Source: an uncultured Oscillospiraceae bacterium (GTDB lineage: Bacteria; Bacillota; Clostridia; Oscillospirales; Oscillospiraceae). Taken from it: 32,871 bases of DNA. The notes beneath the pieces are model-generated. The model was not told where the DNA came from. It saw nothing but the letters and a program-made list of their open reading frames with translations, and made no database searches. The stretch lies in contig CAKTQM010000018.1 of NCBI GenBank assembly GCA_934597125.1, positions 1 through 32,871 of the forward strand, given 5' to 3'. Made by a program: the position numbers and the translations under genes. Positions 31,204 through 32,871 of the stretch are shown piece after piece; position 1 is the stretch's first letter, and each line of letters opens with the position of its first letter.

Positions 31204-31758
31204 TCAGCCCTCAATACGCAGCAGGGCGATAATTTGCCCGCACAGCTGCTCTTTCCGCACCGCGCCGAAATTGCGGGAGTCCACGCTGTTCTCGCGGGAA
31301 TCCCCCAGGACAAAATATTCGTCCTCTCCCAGCGTCAGCGGCAGGCTGCAGCCGATCTTGCGAAAGGTGTCGCCGCGGGCATAGTCATCCTCCGCCGGTG
31401 CGCCGTCTATCAGCAGGCGGTGGGTCTGATTGTCGATGTCCACCGTCTGTCCGGGGAGCGCCGCCACCCGCTTGATATAGCTGCCATCCGTCCGCACCAG
31501 TACGATGTCGCCAACGGCATAGTGGGAACGGAGGCGAAAAAACAGCACGATATCCCCGCTGAACAACGCAGGCTCCATGGATTCGCCTTTGACAAAGCCT
31601 ACGCCGCACACCACACCGAACAGGAGGTACACCGCCGTAGCGGTCAGCACGATCCGCAGGATCGCGGCACGGGCGGCCTTTTTGCGGCGGATCGCCTCCA
31701 GCCGCAGTTCCAGCAGCTTGTCCAGCAGTATGTCAGCGGCGTTATTCTGCGGTTCCAT
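31204..31758 (-). CDS. lepB: Signal peptidase I, Ser/Lys type
   Basis: 184 residues from ATG 31758, overlapping the coiled-coil gene by 17 bases; the ribosome site is weak, so translational coupling is likely. A cytoplasmic start of about 30 residues (LLDKLLELRLEAIRRKKAAR) precedes one membrane segment (34-54). Catalytic Ser 60 in KGESMEPAL, Lys 96 in YIKRVAALPGQ, and GDSRENSVDSRNFG. This is the ordinary bacterial enzyme, unlike the SipW type encoded in the same operon. It may serve the giant protein (ordinary signal peptide), while SipW serves the BsaA-like proteins. Probably an extra copy besides the housekeeping gene. Confidence 0.92.
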   Translation of the reverse strand: MEPQNNAADILLDKLLELRLEAIRRKKAARAAILRIVLTATAVYLLFGVVCGVGFVKGESMEPALFSGDIVLFFRLRSHYAVGDIVLVRTDGSYIKRVAALPGQTVDIDNQTHRLLIDGAPAEDDYARGDTFRKIGCSLPLTLGEDEYFVLGDSRENSVDSRNFGAVRKEQLCGQIIALLRIEG

Positions 31759-32479
31759 TCTCGTTGGCGCACAGGCTCATGAGCTGGTTCTTCATCTGCT
31801 GCGCCTGCGTCAGCAGGGTATCCAGCGTCAGCGACAGGGAGTGGGAATCCTCCTCCAGCATTTTTTGCAGCTGGTTGTTCTTCTGCTCTATAATGAACGA
31901 CTCCGCCTGGATGCGATTCGCGTCCTTGATGGCCTGTTCCTTGTAGTGGGCGAGGATATCCGACTTGGCCAGTTCGATAGAGGCCAGCAGAACACGAAGC
32001 TTCTCCGCATCGCTGTCCTGTCCGAAGAGCGGCTCCTCCTGCGCAGGCTCGGCACACACTGCGGCGTGCGCTGCAGCCTCCGGCTGTACCGCGGTGCGCT
32101 GTGAGCGCAGTTCTTCCAGCTCCGCCTCAAGGCGCTGCTTTTCCTCCTCTGTCTGGCAAAGCAGCTTTGTTTTCTCTGCCAGCTCCTCTTCCGTCTGGCA
32201 AAGTTGCTTCGTCTTTTCCGCCAGTTCTTCTTCCGTCTGGCGAAGCTTTTCCTCCTGGGTCGAGAGCGTATGTTCCATCTCCTGGCACCGCTGCTTTTCC
32301 TCGTTTAAGGCGGCTTCCGCCTGTGCGCGGTACTCCTCCAGTTGACCGCCGCTCCCCTCGCTGCGGGCAAGCTTCGCTACCTCAGTCATTTTCAAAATAA
32401 CGTCTTCCGGATCATATCCACCGAAAGACTTTGTCTTGATCTTCATGGATTTGAGATAGGACTCCAGATTCTGCTCCAT
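31742..32479 (-). CDS. DivIVA-like coiled-coil protein, first gene of the matrix operon
   Basis: 245 residues from ATG 32479 (AAAGGGGA upstream). Start KMKIKTKSF-like (MKIKTKSFGGYDPEDVILKMTEVAKL) resembles the membrane-binding N-terminus of DivIVA/GpsB (F..(R/G)GYD.(E/D)(E/D)V...). Then long heptad coiled coil at about 45-125, with three 14-residue tandem repeats at 79-120; an Ala/Pro-rich hinge at 128-150; a second coiled coil at 158-235. No signal peptide or membrane segment, so cytoplasmic. Possible role: a scaffold that places the secretion enzymes at a membrane site. The SipW enzyme of cluster A has a coiled coil fused to it, which may be a parallel solution. Inference only. Confidence 0.75.
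   Translation of the reverse strand: MEQNLESYLKSMKIKTKSFGGYDPEDVILKMTEVAKLARSEGSGGQLEEYRAQAEAALNEEKQRCQEMEHTLSTQEEKLRQTEEELAEKTKQLCQTEEELAEKTKLLCQTEEEKQRLEAELEELRSQRTAVQPEAAAHAAVCAEPAQEEPLFGQDSDAEKLRVLLASIELAKSDILAHYKEQAIKDANRIQAESFIIEQKNNQLQKMLEEDSHSLSLTLDTLLTQAQQMKNQLMSLCANENGTAE
32120..32245 (-). repeat. Three 42-bp tandem coding repeats
   Basis: They encode LRQTEEELAEKTKQ, LCQTEEELAEKTKL and LCQTEEEKQRLEAE, two heptads each. The first two are nearly the same at protein level but differ at many third positions, so this is an old duplication and unlikely to slip often. Confidence 0.75.
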
Positions 32480-32527
32480 GCTCAGTTCCCCTTTCTGTCA
32501 ATGATCTTGGCCGCGTACCTCTATTTT

Positions 32528-32614
32528 GCAAGAAAACAACCGCCAGGCTTTCATTCCACTACATAATTTGCATTATGTGATATGAAAGTAGCGGCGGTCT
32601 GGCTTGCTTTTTTT
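32528..32614. terminator. Long imperfect hairpin straddling the left inverted repeat
   Basis: Nested arms: GCAAG/CTTGC (32528-32532, 32603-32607), ACCGCC/GGCGGT (32539-32544, 32593-32598), CTTTCAT/ATGAAAG (32548-32554, 32582-32588), ACATAAT/ATTATGT (32561-32578). On the plus strand it is followed at once by seven T (32608-32614). On the minus strand, the direction of the operon, GGCGGT is followed by TGTTTTCTT, so it could work as an attenuator ahead of the first gene. Confidence 0.55.
32561..32578 (+). repeat. Left inverted-repeat site of a candidate invertible promoter
   Basis: ACATAATTTGCATTATGT. The arms ACATAAT/ATTATGT are inverted repeats with an asymmetric centre TTGC, the form of a site-specific recombinase crossover site. 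Exact reverse complement of 32854-32871. Confidence 0.72.
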
Positions 32615-32660
32615 ACGATTTATTTTTGACAGATCTTTTTCGCTGCGGGTAACCTCGATA

Positions 32661-32695
32661 AGCCGGATACACCTATCGCGTAGGAGGATCCGGCT
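32661..32695. promoter_or_regulatory. Hairpin inside the candidate invertible segment
   Basis: AGCCGGAT (32661-32668) pairs with ATCCGGCT (32688-32695), with CCTA/TAGG inside. In the present orientation it falls in the leader of the minus-strand promoter. Confidence 0.45.
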
Positions 32696-32727
32696 CGTTT
32701 CGCATGCGCTGGATATGTAAAATGATC

Positions 32728-32756
32728 ATTATATGGCCTAATAAAGTGTTTGTTAT
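32728..32756 (-). promoter_or_regulatory. Promoter pointing to the matrix operon
   Basis: Minus strand: ATAACA (32756-32751), 17 bases, TATAAT (32733-32728). The leader to the first start codon would be about 240 nt and passes both hairpins. Confidence 0.5.
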
Positions 32757-32767
32757 TTAATTAACAG

Positions 32768-32783
32768 GTCAATATATATTGAC
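32768..32783. promoter_or_regulatory. Perfect 16-bp palindrome between divergent promoters
   Basis: GTCAATATATATTGAC. It lies 11 bases upstream of the minus promoter's -35 box and overlaps the -35 box of the plus promoter. Likely binding site of a dimeric regulator. Confidence 0.6.
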
Positions 32784-32807
32784 TTTCTGCGCTTTTTGTC
32801 GTAATAT
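32779..32807 (+). promoter_or_regulatory. Outward promoter near the right repeat
   Basis: TTGACT (32779-32784), 17 bases, TAATAT (32802-32807), 46 bases before the right repeat, pointing off the window. After inversion it would face the matrix operon. Confidence 0.5.
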
Positions 32808-32853
32808 AGGACTACTATGCGAAAAGGAAACTTTTGGTTTTGACAGGAATACC

Positions 32854-32871
32854 ACATAATGCAAATTATGT
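32854..32871 (-). repeat. Right inverted-repeat site of a candidate invertible promoter
   Basis: ACATAATGCAAATTATGT, the exact reverse complement of 32561-32578. Inward of the 18 bp, similarity continues weakly (G-x-TAT in both). May extend beyond the window. Confidence 0.72.

Larger units (their letters stand above)
32561..32871. other. Candidate invertible promoter segment (inverton) of the matrix operon
   Basis: Two exact 18-bp inverted copies bound a 275-bp gene-free, AT-rich segment with two opposed promoters and a palindrome. All of 32480-32871 is non-coding. The window ends at the last base of the right site, so its full length and the neighbouring gene are not visible. Alternative: a MITE of at least 311 bp with 18-bp terminal repeats. 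No recombinase is in the window. Confidence 0.55.

Noticed and set aside
32561..32871. MITE with 18-bp terminal repeats
   Set aside because: Not excluded, but less favoured: the repeats have recombination-site form (palindromic arms, asymmetric centre), and the inside carries opposed promoters. The right flank needed to test target duplication is outside the window.

Overview
The window (about 33 kb, GC-rich) looks like the chromosome of an anaerobic, probably gut-dwelling Clostridia bacterium, most likely Oscillospiraceae/Ruminococcaceae-like. The evidence is AGGAGG ribosome sites, sigma-A type promoters, an RnfB-like ferredoxin, type III pantothenate kinase, heterodimeric ABC exporters, and above all two gene clusters for SipW-dependent extracellular matrix proteins (TasA/camelysin and BsaA types). 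I cannot name a genus. No rRNA, tRNA, CRISPR, transposase or phage gene was seen.

Left part, 1-5250, plus strand: the 3' end of glnS; a small HMA metal-binding protein; an MBL-fold hydrolase with its own promoter and palindromic operator; then SipW cluster A (1998-5197). Cluster A holds a surface protein with a PKTGD sorting-like end, a TasA-like protein, a SipW-type signal peptidase with a coiled-coil tail, and a camelysin-like protein with a low-complexity tail. It has one sigma-A promoter and a structured leader of about 155 nt.

Middle part, 5250-20000, is housekeeping and accessory functions: a stand-alone RnfB-like polyferredoxin (minus); a NagD-type HAD phosphatase (minus); an ECF sigma factor/DUF4367 pair (minus) divergent from a BlaI/M56 signalling pair (plus), with the same operator sequence in both promoters; an ECF-transporter S component plus coaX (pantothenate uptake and phosphorylation); a decayed MATE half-gene; a marR-ABC-ABC exporter operon; a TetR regulator with a DUF998 membrane protein; and a MalY/PatB-type PLP enzyme.

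Right part, 32479 to 20020 on the minus strand, is one tightly packed operon of about 12.5 kb (gaps 8-65 nt), SipW cluster B. In order: a DivIVA-like coiled-coil protein, a Lys-type signal peptidase I, a subtilase lipoprotein lacking the usual oxyanion Asn, a 1704-residue secreted protein with six Cys/His repeats and a probable GLUG-type beta-helix, four BsaA-family matrix proteins, a SipW signal peptidase, and a larger BsaA-like protein ending in PKTGD plus a membrane anchor. It reads as a self-contained machine that makes, cleaves, exports and anchors a protein matrix. No sortase is present.

The most interesting signal is upstream of that operon. An 18-bp site occurs at 32561-32578 and, as its exact reverse complement, at 32854-32871, the last base of the window. 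The 275-bp segment between the copies carries divergent promoters around a perfect 16-bp palindrome. This is the layout of a phase-variable invertible promoter. A long hairpin straddles the left site with one arm inside and one arm outside the segment, so inversion would also break it. No recombinase lies in the window; it would have to be to the right or elsewhere.
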